Of a stretch of 64,000 bases of DNA, positions 50,822-57,511 are shown piece after piece. Source of the stretch: Desulfofundulus thermobenzoicus (lineage in GTDB: Bacteria > Bacillota > Desulfotomaculia > Desulfotomaculales > Desulfovirgulaceae); contig NZ_WHYR01000002.1 in assembly GCF_009428905.1 (NCBI RefSeq), positions 1 through 64,000 of the forward strand, read 5' to 3'. Positions within the stretch are counted from its first letter, which is position 1. Every line of letters starts with the position of its first letter. The notes beneath the pieces are model-generated. The model was given only the letters and a program-made list of their open reading frames with translations, was not told the DNA's origin and did not search any database. The translations under genes were made by a program, and so were the position numbers.

Positions 50822-51199
50822 ATGGCCGATACCTGTACCTGTGCGGCGGCACCAGTGCTCATCTTTCCGTGCTCCGGGGGTTCCAATGTGGGGCAGATTG
50901 CCAACCAGGCGGCAGTGGAACTTACCAGAGATGGGGTCGGAAAGCTCTTTTGCCTGGCCGGGATAGGCGGACATGTGGAAAGCTTTATTGAATCTTCAAA
51001 AGGAAACCGGCTGGTGGTCATTGACGGCTGCCCGACGGCCTGCGCCAAAAAAATTTTTGATCATGTAAATTTGCCGGTTACCGATTATATAGTCGTTACC
51101 GGGCTGGATATCAAAAAGACCCATAATTTCGACCTCGAAAGAAATGACATTGAGAAAGTTTGTACGGAAGTGAAGAAACGCCTGCAATGTAATCTATAA
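50822..51199 (+). CDS. DGC-domain putative zinc-binding protein
   Basis: A 125-aa protein with CTCAAAPVLIFPCSGGSNVG and CLAGIGGHVESFI, then VVIDGCPTACAKKIFDH. The DGCP motif defines the DGC family of putative zinc-binding proteins, often encoded with arsenic permeases. Several cysteines are conserved and may hold a metal. ATG 50822 follows AAGGAGGGAT. It ends the ACR3-redox unit, and a terminator follows. Confidence 0.85.
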   Translation: MADTCTCAAAPVLIFPCSGGSNVGQIANQAAVELTRDGVGKLFCLAGIGGHVESFIESSKGNRLVVIDGCPTACAKKIFDHVNLPVTDYIVVTGLDIKKTHNFDLERNDIEKVCTEVKKRLQCNL

Positions 51200-51218
51200 A
51201 TCACAGACACGAAAAGGC

Positions 51219-51247
51219 GCGGGAGAACCACTCCCCGCTTTTTTTCT
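51219..51247 (+). terminator. Terminator of the ACR3 unit
   Basis: GCGGGAG-AACCA-CTCCCCGC followed by seven T, 20 bp after the DGC gene. Confidence 0.85.
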
Positions 51248-51316
51248 GCCTGGATATTGAGTTATCCCCACTTTCCAACCCACCCTGTTTTGGCTCTCGA
51301 TTGCTGTATAAAGGGA

Positions 51317-51345
51317 TTGACAATATTATAATAATCTAATATACT
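51317..51345 (+). promoter_or_regulatory. Permease promoter with dyad operator
   Basis: TTGACA (51317-51322), 17-bp spacer, TATACT (51340-51345). The spacer holds ATATTA-N8-TAATAT (51323-51342), identical in arms and spacing to the core of the operator at 44704-44729. The start of the downstream permease is about 115 bp away. Shared regulation of the two permeases is inferred. Confidence 0.75.
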
Positions 51346-51458
51346 TAACTTGGGCGGGTTCACAGGAGGTGAGGGCGTTTCAGTTAGTCCGGGATGGAAA
51401 GCATGTAATGAGCTATGTAACTTTGTTGTAATTTGAAAATGTGAAAGGGGTGCTGGCA

Positions 51459-52631
51459 ATGAAAGAACGCGACAAATTCCTTTTAATGGTTGCTATTTTC
51501 CTGGCAGCGTTTTTCATTCCGTTACACAACCCGCGGGTACAGTCGGCCATCCTGGAAGCTTTTTTCATGCTCCAGGACTACGCCCAGAAGCACGTTTTAA
51601 CCTGCCTGGTGCCGGCCTTTTTCATCGCCGGGGCCATTGCGGTGTTTGTCTCCCAGGCTTCAGTCTTAAAATACTTCGGGGCGGGGGCAAATAAAATTTT
51701 ATCCTACGGCGTGGCCTCGGTGTCGGGTACCGTACTGGCGGTGTGTTCCTGTACGGTGTTGCCGCTTTTTGCGGGGATCTACACCCGCGGTGCCGGCATC
51801 GGCCCGGCCACGGCGTTTCTCTATTCCGGCCCGGCCATCAACGTCCTGGCCATTATTCTCACTGCCCGGGTGTTGGGCTTCGAACTGGGAGTGGCCCGGG
51901 CGGTGGGTGCGGTGGCTTTTTCCATTATCATCGGCCTGCTCATGCACCTGATCTTCCTCAAAGAAGAAAAGGCAAAAGAAGCGGCCGCCCTTACTTTACC
52001 CCCACCGCCGGAAGACAGGAGGGCCCTGTGGCAGTACGGCGTTTACTTCCTGACCATGGTGCTGATCCTGATCTTTGCGGCCTGGGGCAAGCCGGCCCAG
52101 CCGGTGGGCTTCTTCAGCGCAGTGTACCAGGTACACTGGTACCTCACTGTTTTCTTCCTGGTGGTGCTGGCGGTAATATTGAAGCTCTGGTTCACTAAAG
52201 ACGAGCTGGCCGGCTGGGTGGAGTCCACCTGGGGCTTTGCCAAGCAGATCTTCCCGCTCCTGCTGGGCGGCGTGCTGGTGGCCGGTTTTCTCATGGGAAG
52301 ACCCGATGCCGATACGGGGATCATCCCGGCCAAATATATTTCGGCACTGGTGGGGGGGAACTCCCTCGGCGCCAACTTCCTTGCTTCCATAGTCGGGTCC
52401 CTGATGTACTTTGCCACCTTGACGGAAGTTCCCATCCTGCAGGGATTGCTCGGCAGCGGGATGGGCAAGGGCCCGGCGCTGGCGCTGCTTCTGGCCGGGC
52501 CGGCCTTAAGTCTGCCGAACATGATTGTGATCAGGCAGATAATGGGCACCAAAAAGGCCGCCGTCTATATCTCGCTGGTAGTGATTTTGTCCACCATAGC
52601 GGGGATGATTTACGGGGCCATCTGGGGATAG
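51459..52631 (+). CDS. ArsP/DUF318-family permease (390-aa type)
   Basis: A polytopic permease of 390 aa. LAVCSCTVLPLFAGIYTRGA and FLYSGPAINVLAIILTARVL form the first half, and FATLTEVPILQGLLGSGMGK with AGPALSLPNMIVIRQIMG the second. Longer than the two other permeases in the region and with a Pro-rich central loop. It belongs to the branch often next to ArsR and thioredoxin-like genes. ATG 51459 follows GAAAGGGGTG. The next gene was an ArsR regulator, now truncated. Arsenical export is the likely role. Confidence 0.85.
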   Translation: MKERDKFLLMVAIFLAAFFIPLHNPRVQSAILEAFFMLQDYAQKHVLTCLVPAFFIAGAIAVFVSQASVLKYFGAGANKILSYGVASVSGTVLAVCSCTVLPLFAGIYTRGAGIGPATAFLYSGPAINVLAIILTARVLGFELGVARAVGAVAFSIIIGLLMHLIFLKEEKAKEAAALTLPPPPEDRRALWQYGVYFLTMVLILIFAAWGKPAQPVGFFSAVYQVHWYLTVFFLVVLAVILKLWFTKDELAGWVESTWGFAKQIFPLLLGGVLVAGFLMGRPDADTGIIPAKYISALVGGNSLGANFLASIVGSLMYFATLTEVPILQGLLGSGMGKGPALALLLAGPALSLPNMIVIRQIMGTKKAAVYISLVVILSTIAGMIYGAIWG

Positions 52632-52684
52632 GAGCTCGGCCGGGGCTATGGTTCTGAAATGGCGAGGTGCAGGAGTTGGTAAAA

Positions 52685-52861
52685 GTGAGTAATGAGGTAA
52701 TCCAGGCCAGGGCGGAAATGATGAAGGCCCTGGCCCACCCCACCAGGATAAGTATCGTGGAGTTCCTGCGGTATGGCGAGAGGTGTGTGTGTGAGATCGT
52801 TGATGGGGTCAATGTTGAGCGGTCCGGTGTATCCCAGCATCTCGGGGGCGAAAAATATTAA
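52685..52861 (+). pseudogene. ArsR-family regulator, truncated
   Basis: The N-terminal two-thirds of an ArsR repressor: AEMMKALAHPTRISIVEFLR, then ERCVCEIVDGVNVERSGVSQ. The metal-binding CVC motif and recognition helix are present, but after SQH the sequence switches to unrelated DNA and soon stops. GTG 52685 has AGGAG upstream. The wing and C-terminal helix are lost, so DNA binding is doubtful. It is fused to a fragment of an arsenic permease. Confidence 0.8.
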
Positions 52862-53183
52862 GCCCATTTCCTGGTCGCTGGTTTTTAACTTCTTCCTTTC
52901 TCCCCTGGTGGGTTTCCTGCTGGTCCTGCTGGCCCTGCGCCATTACCCCGACTTTGCCGTCGCCCTGCTTTTGCTGGCAGTCACCCCCTGCGCCGGGATG
53001 GTGGTGGGCTGGACCGGCTTTGCGAAGGGGAATGTCGCCCTGGCCCTGGCGCTGGCCGCCCAGTTCTTTTCGCCGCTGACGGTGGTCATGCTGGCGATCA
53101 ACCCGCTCATCCAGATGCCGGCCATGGCCCTTTTTTTACGCTGGTCGCCTCGGCTGGTGAAGGTGGAAAAGGGCTCCCCTTAG
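52854..53183 (+). pseudogene. Arsenic-resistance (BASS/ACR3-like) permease, C-terminal fragment
   Basis: In a frame different from the ArsR fragment the sequence reads FNFFLSPLVGFLLVLLALRH, then LLLLAVTPCAGMVVGWTGFA and FLRWSPRLVKVEKGSP. This is the C-terminal half of an arsenic-resistance permease (TPC-x-MV-x-WTG motif), different in subfamily from the intact ACR3 at 49.4 kb. The N-terminal helices are missing. A deletion between an arsR and a permease gene explains the junction near 52850. Confidence 0.75.
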
Positions 53184-53229
53184 GGGTTGATCGGTTCTAA
53201 CCACTGGTTAGCCCTCTTCACCGGCTAAA
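53122..53229 (+). repeat. 108-bp direct repeat, copy 1
   Basis: Covers the last 62 bp of the permease fragment and 46 bp beyond it, including the small palindrome AACCACTGGTT. It recurs exactly at 54208-54315, offset 1086. Confidence 0.92.
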
Positions 53230-53402
53230 ATTGACGAAAAAGAAAATAGAATTCTGCAGGGGTAATATTTAGGCGTTAATATCCAGCAAGAACTAAAACA
53301 CTTCATCTTAGTCTATTGCTGTAAATCAAGGTGGGGCTGGGAAAACAAGCTAGCCCGAAAGACAAAGTAGTGTTATAATTAATCTAAAAACGGAGAACGG
53401 AC

Positions 53403-53540
53403 ATGGCCCAGGAATTTGATCTTGTTATTAAGGCGCTGGCCGAACGCTACCCGGCCCACTTCGTTCAACTGGTGCGCGGCATTCCCGTGGATAATGTAGA
53501 GCGCCTGGAAAAAGAAGCCGTGGCCCTCAAACGGGAATAA
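53403..53540 (+). pseudogene. Rpn-family (PD-(D/E)XK transposase-like) N-terminal fragment
   Basis: A 45-aa frame: MAQEFDLVIKALAERYPAHF, then VQLVRGIPVDNVERLEKEAV. It matches the start of Rpn/YhgA-like proteins but stops before the nuclease core. A C-terminal Rpn piece follows 18 bp later, so the two are remnants of one longer gene with the middle deleted. Confidence 0.5.
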
Positions 53541-53558
53541 ATAATCGAGGTGAGCAAA

Positions 53559-53816
53559 ATGGAAGCGTCTCCGCTGTTTGACGGCATTCGGGAGAATTGG
53601 ATTGACCAGGGAATTCAAAAGGGAACGAGGGAAGATCGTATTGAGGCAATCCTTGAAGCTTTGGAGGAAAACATCGGGCGGTATCCCCATGAACTGCCGG
53701 CGAGGCTGCAGAAAATTGAGGACATGGAAACACTAAAGAAACTTTTTCACCGGGCCGTTAAAGCAAAAAGTTTTGAAGAGTTTATGTCCGCACTCTGTGG
53801 CGGGCAGGCAAATTAG
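53559..53816 (+). CDS. Rpn-family C-terminal fragment
   Basis: An 85-aa protein: MEASPLFDGIRENWIDQGIQ, then EDRIEAILEALEENIGRYPH and a tail LFHRAVKAKSFEEFMSAL. It resembles the C-terminal helical region of Rpn/YhgA-like proteins and lacks the nuclease core. GAGGTG is 7 bases before ATG 53559, so it could be translated. A decayed duplicate follows at 53837. Confidence 0.5.
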   Translation: MEASPLFDGIRENWIDQGIQKGTREDRIEAILEALEENIGRYPHELPARLQKIEDMETLKKLFHRAVKAKSFEEFMSALCGGQAN

Positions 53817-53836
53817 AGCGCTTCGAGGTGGGCAAA

Positions 53837-54089
53837 GTGGAAGCGTCTCCGCTGTTTGACGGCATCCGGGAAAAATGGATTGACCAGGGAGAACAGCAAG
53901 GTTTACAAAAGGGCTTACAATGTCTACAGGATGCTGTACTCTGGAAGAAAACCTGGGCGGTTACTCCCATGAGGTGGTCAAACGCATACGGAAAATCAAG
54001 GACATAACCGGATGGAAAAACTTCACCGCTGGGCTCTTAAAGTAAAAAGCCTGGAAAAGTTTTTGGCTAAGCTGACTGTAACAAACTAA
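53837..54089 (+). pseudogene. Decayed duplicate of the Rpn C-terminal fragment
   Basis: Begins VEASPLFDGIREKWIDQG, almost identical to the previous fragment. It then needs two frame changes to give TLEENLGGYSHEVVKRIRKI and finally LHRWALKVKSLEKFL. The tandem copies show local duplication followed by decay. Confidence 0.6.
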
Positions 54090-54113
54090 AAATAAGCAGC
54101 AGGTGTTTAGGGG

Positions 54114-54144
54114 CCCGCGAGGTTGTCGGCAACCTCTGCGGGCG
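54114..54144. terminator. GC-rich hairpin
   Basis: GCCCGC-GAGGTTG-TCGG-CAACCTC-TGCGGGC, a long stem with a T-poor tail. A possible weak terminator after the Rpn remnants. Confidence 0.5.
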
Positions 54145-54207
54145 TTCTTGCTTTTCAGAAAGCAAGATTACAATGTGATTGTTACGGATGAGGAAAGGGC
54201 AGGTGAT

Positions 54208-54315
54208 CCATGGCCCTTTTTTTACGCTGGTCGCCTCGGCTGGTGAAGGTGGAAAAGGGCTCCCCTTAGGGGTTGATCGGTTCTAACCACTGGTTAGCCC
54301 TCTTCACCGGCTAAA
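54208..54315 (+). repeat. 108-bp direct repeat, copy 2
   Basis: Exact repeat of 53122-53229. It contains the last codons of the arsenic permease without the rest, so it is a duplicated fragment. Confidence 0.92.
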
Positions 54316-54454
54316 GAGGATATCTGCGGGTCAGACCAACCGGGAGGTTTTACTGAAAAAGATTTTTGAAAAGGTGTTTACAAAAGGACCTGATGGTGAT
54401 ATATTATCTACAGGCCAACTATATAGGCAAATAACATATAAGGTGGATTGCCAT

Positions 54455-54694
54455 ATGTGCTGCGTACCGGGACAGGGAAGGTTCGGGCAGGGACAGTGTC
54501 ACGGTCATACGGGACAGGGTCATATGTATGCTTACGGGCAACAAGTGTCCCATGGATGCCACTGCCACGGCGGTCACTTTCACCGGCATTTTTATAGCAG
54601 GGAGGAACGGATCGCCCGGCTGGAAAATTATCTCAAAGAGTTGCAGGCAGAAGCGAAGGCGGTAGAGGAAAGGATCAAAGAGCTAAGGAATTAG
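54455..54694 (+). CDS. His/Cys-rich small protein with coiled coil (DUF5320-like)
   Basis: A 79-aa protein. Residues 1-48 are rich in Gly, His and Cys (MCCVPGQGRFGQGQCHGHTG, then HGCHCHGGHFHRHFYS) and suit metal binding. The last 30 residues form an amphipathic helix (ERIARLENYLKELQAEAKAV) likely to dimerise. The architecture matches DUF5320-type proteins. ATG 54455 follows AGGTGG by 8 bases. A strong hairpin follows the gene. The role is unknown. Confidence 0.62.
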   Translation: MCCVPGQGRFGQGQCHGHTGQGHMYAYGQQVSHGCHCHGGHFHRHFYSREERIARLENYLKELQAEAKAVEERIKELRN

Positions 54695-54702
54695 TTCAGC
54701 TG

Positions 54703-54746
54703 AACAGCCGGTTAGAAGTAATTTAATTCTCTTCTAACCGGCTGTT
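54703..54746. terminator. Perfect 16-bp hairpin
   Basis: AACAGCCGGTTAGAAG / CTTCTAACCGGCTGTT, arms perfectly complementary with a 12-base loop, 9 bp after the gene above. The tail is not T-rich, so termination is probable rather than certain. Confidence 0.6.
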
Positions 54747-54945
54747 GCTAATAAGGTGAGTGCTGATGAGGATCCGGAAATGTATAAATAGCCAAACTTC
54801 CGGAGAGCGTAAACTGCTTTTGTTGTAAACTCTATGGTTACCTGGAAGTTATAGCAAAAATGGAACAGGATCTGCCATCTGTGCGTGTAGTAGTTAAATT
54901 ACGTAATTTAAATGGTCTTCGTCAAACCGGCACAGGGGTGAGGCA

Positions 54946-55425
54946 ATGTTATTCAACGTCATACTTTTTGTTCTGGCGGCAGGAGCTCTGGCTGCTTCCT
55001 ACCATCGCGACCGGCAGAAAACAAAAAAGGCCCTGGCCATTGCGTGGAAATCTTTTGGCAATATCCTTCCCAGCATGCTGGGGATCATCGGCTTAATCGG
55101 GCTCATGCTGGCACTGGTGCCCCGGGAGATTATTGCGGGACTCTTCGGGAATAACAGTCCCGGGGGTATTTTACTTATTTCCCTGGCGGGTGCGGTTACC
55201 CTGATGCCTGCCTTTATCGCCTTTCCGCTGGCGGCTTCACTTTTACAGGCGGGGGCCAGTGTCATGGCGGTGGCCGGTTTCATTACCACACTTTTGATGG
55301 TGGGGATTATCACGGCGCCTCTGGAGATTGCGTACTTTGGCCGGAAGTTTACTTTCTGGCGCAATATGATCGGGTTTATCCTGGCCCTGCTTATAGGCGC
55401 GGTGATGGGGGTGTTTCTGCGTTGA
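54946..55425 (+). CDS. Half-size permease, N-terminal-type half
   Basis: A 159-aa membrane protein with about four helices. It carries SFGNILPSMLGIIGLIGLML and GAVTLMPAFIAFPLAASLLQ, resembling one repeat of the DUF318 permease family. The next gene encodes a similar half. Two half-proteins could form one transporter. ATG 54946 follows GGGTGAGG. It overlaps the next gene by 4 bp (TTGA), so they are translated together. Substrate unknown. Confidence 0.72.
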   Translation: MLFNVILFVLAAGALAASYHRDRQKTKKALAIAWKSFGNILPSMLGIIGLIGLMLALVPREIIAGLFGNNSPGGILLISLAGAVTLMPAFIAFPLAASLLQAGASVMAVAGFITTLLMVGIITAPLEIAYFGRKFTFWRNMIGFILALLIGAVMGVFLR

Positions 55426-55952
55426 AAAAACAGCTCAAAAGATATGCCCTGTTTGCCCTGGTGGTGGCGGTGGATCTATTTCTCCGCTGGAAATATCCGG
55501 TTCAGGGTGGGCTGGCCGTAAAAGGTGCGCTGGATTATCTGGTGGAAATGCTTTTGTTCATCCCGCCCATTTTCGTGCTGGTGGGCTTGCTGGATGTGTG
55601 GGTGCCCCGGCAAATTGTGGAAAAGAATGTGGGGCCGGATTCCGGCCTGCGCGGTGTGATTATTTCCATCCTGGTGGCCACTGCAGCGGCCGGTCCCCTT
55701 TACGCCGGCTTCCCGGTGGCCGATGCATTGCTGAAGAAGGGTTGCCGGCTGGCCAACGCGGTAATTTTTTTGGGCACCTGGGCGACCATTAAAATTCCCA
55801 TGTTGATGATGGAAATCAAGTTTGTCGGGCTGCCCTTCGCCCTTTTACGGCTGGCATTAACCCTGCCGGCCATCATTGTCACCGGTTATCTCATGGAAAT
55901 GATTTTAGAGGTCAGGGAAAAAGGAAGGTTTGCCCGCAGTATTAACGAGTGA
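55422..55952 (+). CDS. Half-size permease, C-terminal-type half
   Basis: A 176-aa membrane protein with four or five helices. It has LLFIPPIFVLVGLLDVWVPR and AAAGPLYAGFPVADALLKKG, the second-repeat style of DUF318 permeases. TTG 55422 overlaps the stop of its partner. Together the two halves would give a complete permease of about 335 aa. A PadR gene follows about 200 bp downstream and may regulate it. Confidence 0.72.
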   Translation: MKKQLKRYALFALVVAVDLFLRWKYPVQGGLAVKGALDYLVEMLLFIPPIFVLVGLLDVWVPRQIVEKNVGPDSGLRGVIISILVATAAAGPLYAGFPVADALLKKGCRLANAVIFLGTWATIKIPMLMMEIKFVGLPFALLRLALTLPAIIVTGYLMEMILEVREKGRFARSINE

Positions 55953-56048
55953 AACTATTACCGTTAAGTATTTGCCTCAATACGGGAATGCCGGCTGCCT
56001 AGGGGACCTGGCCGGGCCGGAGAAACTATTACCAGTGTTTTTGCTCAA
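55951..56048 (+). repeat. Two imperfect direct repeats before the padR gene
   Basis: GAAACTATTACC with a following TTTGC-CTCAAT block at 55951-55981 and GAAACTATTACC with TTTTTGCTCAAT at 56022-56048, about 70 bp apart. They lie between the half-permease and padR genes and may be regulator sites. Confidence 0.55.
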
Positions 56049-56159
56049 TGTTCACGTTAAGGGCCGCGGTTGGCAAGGCTGCCAGGACCCTGCACACGGG
56101 TTTACCTGCTGCAATAACAAAGTAAGAGCCCTGGTTTGGAATGAAAGGAAGGTGCGTTT

Positions 56160-56549
56160 ATGTGCAGAGATTACGGCCATGGGCACCGCCACGGCGACTG
56201 CCGGTGCCCTGGGGCGCCCATGGAACGCTTCATGCAGCCCTGTCTTTTGCTCCTGCTTCACAGACGCCCGGCCCACGGGTACGAGTTGATGCAGAGCCTG
56301 GGGGAGTTTGGTTTTAACAACAGCGAGGCCGATCCGGGGACAGTTTATCGTAACCTGCGCCGCCTTGAGGAGGAGGGACTGGTATCTTCCCGGTGGGATA
56401 CCAGCGGGGGCGGACCGGCCAGGCGCCTTTATCATTTAACCCCGGAGGGGGAGGAACTGCTCCATGCCTGGGCGGAGGCCATAACCAGCAATAAGCGCCG
56501 CCTGGAACACTTTCTGCTCAAATACCGGGAAGAGTTTCCCGGGAAGTAA
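56160..56549 (+). CDS. PadR-family regulator with Cys/His N-terminus
   Basis: A 129-aa PadR regulator. A 20-residue head MCRDYGHGHRHGDCRCPGAP has three Cys and four His, suited to metal binding. The winged helix follows: LLLLLHRRPAHGYELMQSLG, then DPGTVYRNLRRLEEEGLVSS. AAGGAAGGTG precedes ATG 56160. It probably senses a metal and controls the half-permease genes upstream. That is inferred from position. Confidence 0.82.
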   Translation: MCRDYGHGHRHGDCRCPGAPMERFMQPCLLLLLHRRPAHGYELMQSLGEFGFNNSEADPGTVYRNLRRLEEEGLVSSRWDTSGGGPARRLYHLTPEGEELLHAWAEAITSNKRRLEHFLLKYREEFPGK

Positions 56550-56551
56550 AA

Positions 56552-56791
56552 TTATCTTTTGCGGCAGCCTTCGCCTGTAGAACAGGGCGGTTTTTCGCAT
56601 CTTTCCTGGCGGCCGCAACATGTGTGTCCGGGATGGCGGCTGCCTCCCTTTGCAATATAAGGAGCGGGGAAAAGACGGTGTATGTCCTGCCCGCCGCACA
56701 GGGGGCATTTATCTGGAACGCCTGTCGCTTGATGCAAACGTACCTCCCATACGTGACCGCAATCATGGCACTGATAATCGTAAGTGGGCAT
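56552..56791 (-). CDS. FmdB-family zinc ribbon protein
   Basis: A 79-aa protein: MPTYDYQCHDCGHVWEVRLH, then DKCPLCGGQDIHRLFPAP. Two C-x2-C pairs make an FmdB-type zinc ribbon, proposed regulators in formamidase operons and common in anaerobes. An extra Cys-rich tail (HTCCGRQERC, CSTGEGC) is unusual. ATG 56791 is used, with GGAGGGATG upstream; ATG 56794 is possible. It lies downstream of the IscU-like gene on the same strand. Confidence 0.82.
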   Translation of the reverse strand: MPTYDYQCHDCGHVWEVRLHQATGVPDKCPLCGGQDIHRLFPAPYIAKGGSRHPGHTCCGRQERCEKPPCSTGEGCRKR

Positions 56792-56872
56792 CATTCATCC
56801 CTCCAAAGGTAAGTTAATAAACCGGTACATTTCTCCGGCTGTACTTGAGAACCGCAGGGTAAAGGCAACTGT

Positions 56873-57340
56873 TTAACTTTCTTTATGGTCTGTCTTTTGA
56901 TTGGTATCTTCCCCATGGCCGGCTTTAGCAGATTTTTGATAGTCCTTGATCGCTTCATGCAGGGTGTTTGCTGCCAGAAAAGCGCAATGCACACTGTCCT
57001 CGGGTAACCCTCCCAGGGCGTCCAGTACATCACGGGGGGTTATTTGCAAGGCCTCGGGAAGAGTCCTGCCCCGGGCCAGTTCAGTAACCATGCTTCCGGC
57101 AGCAATGGTGGTGCCACAGCCATCAGTCCAGAAGGCAATATCGCCAATTTTTCCGTCCGTTACCTTTAACCAGATCTGGATTGTGTCGCCGCACAAGCCG
57201 GTAACGCAACCATAGCCGTCGGCATTTTCAATGCGGCCGATATTCCGGGGGTTTTTTGCATGATCCATAAATACATCGCTGAATTGTGACCATATCTCTT
57301 TCTGTATATCCGCTGCCAGCTTATCCAGGTAGAAGTTCAT
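56873..57340 (-). CDS. IscU/NifU-like iron-sulfur scaffold
   Basis: A 155-aa scaffold of the NifU N-terminal/IscU family. Conserved cysteines are in GCVTGLCGDTIQIWL, FWTDGCGTTIAAGSM and EDSVHCAFLAANTLHEAI. The DHAKNPRNIGRIENADGYG opening is diagnostic. It builds [2Fe-2S]/[4Fe-4S] clusters for transfer. AGGTCAGGC is near the start. It diverges from the sigma54 regulator gene across a 44-bp palindrome. It may share function with the nearby NifX-like protein. Confidence 0.9.
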   Translation of the reverse strand: MNFYLDKLAADIQKEIWSQFSDVFMDHAKNPRNIGRIENADGYGCVTGLCGDTIQIWLKVTDGKIGDIAFWTDGCGTTIAAGSMVTELARGRTLPEALQITPRDVLDALGGLPEDSVHCAFLAANTLHEAIKDYQKSAKAGHGEDTNQKTDHKES

Positions 57341-57439
57341 TTGCCTGACCTCCCAAAATTCTGGAATAATTTATTTTTTACACGGGCAAGCCGGGGCACA
57401 TCACAGAAACCGCTTTTTCTCCGGACTAAATACATAACC

Positions 57440-57483
57440 ATTTTATCCCCATTGTTGACATAAGTCAATAATGGGGATAAAAT
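57440..57483. promoter_or_regulatory. 44-bp near-perfect palindrome in a divergent promoter
   Basis: Arms of 20 bp at 57440-57459 and 57464-57483 (19 of 20 pair) around ATAA. Inner ends are TTGAC / GTCAA. It lies between the divergent IscU-like and sigma54-regulator genes. It may be an operator for both or a hairpin in the leader. A dedicated regulator is not known. Confidence 0.6.
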
Positions 57484-57511
57484 TTTCTACAGATAAGGTG
57501 GTGCTTGCAGG

